Source: an uncultured Ruminococcus sp. (GTDB taxonomy: Bacteria; Bacillota; Clostridia; Oscillospirales; Acutalibacteraceae). From it: a stretch of DNA of 32,611 bases. This document shows positions 32,231 through 32,611 of the stretch, one piece after another (position 1 is the first letter of the stretch; every line of letters starts with the position of its first letter). Under the pieces are notes generated by a model, which worked only from the letters and a program-made list of their open reading frames with translations, was not told the DNA's origin and searched no databases. The position numbers and the translations under genes are program-made. Location of the stretch: NCBI GenBank assembly GCA_902761345.1, contig CACWKD010000034.1, forward strand, positions 1-32,611, read 5' to 3'.

Positions 32231-32378
32231 TATCGAATTTAATCATAATGGGGAGATTAATATATACACTATGTAAGAAGGTGATATTTGCGTGCATTCA
32301 GACTGATCAAAAACATTATTACAATTCCAACAAAGAAGTAATATAAGTGTTTATAAACTTTCCGGTAGTTGAAATATT

Positions 32379-32424
32379 AATGAATAATACAGAAACGCCC
32401 AACAAGCATTTTTAATTATTCATT
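32379..32424. repeat. 10-base inverted repeat downstream of the orphan gene
   Basis: AATGAATAAT (32379-32388) pairs with ATTATTCATT (32415-32424) around 26 bases. The core TTAATGAATAA recurs at about 32588-32598 and, with longer flanks, at about 29350-29365. The rest of 32231-32435 carries no gene that I can support. Confidence 0.5.
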
Positions 32425-32435
32425 CTTCACTATAT

Positions 32436-32550
32436 AAAAAAAAACAACCCCTGCACATCTGCACAGGGGCGTTTCCGGCTCCCGAAACTTTGGCTCGAAT
32501 ACCTAAAGGTATTACTCCGGTCGCCGTGACATCAAGATTAACAGTCTGGG
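32436..32550 (-). ncRNA. Candidate structured small RNA with intrinsic terminator
   Basis: On the minus strand a compact fold is visible. GGCG (minus 32525-32522) pairs with CGCC (32471-32468), and CCGG (32520-32517) with CCGG (32478-32475), separated only by an A/AAA internal loop. Inside lies a perfect 6-base-pair hairpin, AATACC-TTTA-GGTATT (minus 32513-32498). This is followed directly by a terminator stem, CCCCTG with CAGGGG (minus 32469-32448), and nine T. The 5' limit is not determined; a TTGACT at minus 32580-32575 could be its -35 but the -10 is poor. No minus-strand gene follows, so it looks free-standing rather than a leader. I could not assign it to a known RNA family. Confidence 0.45.
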
Positions 32551-32611
32551 GGTAATTATTATTTTTCCGTTAAAAGTCAAATTTAAATTTTAATGAATAA
32601 CGAAAAATGAA

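Noticed and set aside
32448-32530. Known riboswitch or tRNA at the right edge
   Set aside because: No conserved core of the SAM, TPP, cobalamin, glycine, T-box or tRNA consensus could be matched by eye, and no minus-strand gene follows.

Overview
The window looks like chromosome from an anaerobic, gut-type member of the Clostridia, most likely an Oscillospiraceae/Ruminococcus-like starch degrader. This rests on AT-rich intergenic DNA, strong AGGAGG-type ribosome binding sites and TTGACA/TATAAT promoters. It also rests on class I two-subunit fumarase, a 2[4Fe-4S] ferredoxin, RicT, YihY, and secreted proteins with dockerin, CBM26-like and Big_2 domains joined by a Thr-Asp linker. The species cannot be named from sequence alone; no rRNA or tRNA gene was seen.

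Layout. 1-4.9 kb (+): the 3' part of lepA, a secreted dockerin-CAP protein, and a divergent EF-G paralogue. 4.9-6.4 kb (-): fumarase alpha and beta. 6.5-8.8 kb (+): an OmpR-type response regulator and its histidine kinase. 8.84-9.04 kb: a gene-free element bounded by inverted repeats. 9.0-11.6 kb (-): yihY, a TrmN6-like methyltransferase and rsmI. 11.7 kb (-): a small ferredoxin missed by length-limited gene finding. 12.0-16.4 kb (-): a run of nadA, mnmA, a YfcE-like phosphoesterase, holB and ricT. 16.4-18.0 kb (-): a Lys/Ala-tailed protein and an unassigned cysteine-containing protein. 18.0-22.1 kb (-): a starch locus, with a non-catalytic CBM26/Big_2/dockerin protein followed by a secreted GH13 amylase that carries a one-base frameshift near its 3' end. 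22.3-23.9 kb (-): a small membrane protein, a DUF188 protein and a HAD phosphatase. 24.1-28.1 kb (-): response regulator, histidine kinase and HtrA-type protease in one operon. 28.1-30.2 kb (-): a LexA-like repressor with a CYTH protein, and a CpXC protein upstream. 30.2-31.7 kb (+): an acidic coiled-coil protein and a MIF-family protein. 31.8-32.6 kb: an AT-rich orphan gene and, on the minus strand, a candidate structured small RNA ending at a strong terminator.

Most of the window is housekeeping. The parts that stand out are: the LexA homologue, in which cleavage site, nucleophile and general base are all substituted; the starch-binding dockerin protein next to a frameshifted amylase; the bacterial MIF homologue in a two-gene operon; the unassigned cysteine-rich protein at 17.2-18.0 kb; and the structured RNA at the right edge. 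No phage, IS element, CRISPR array or complete defence system was recognised.
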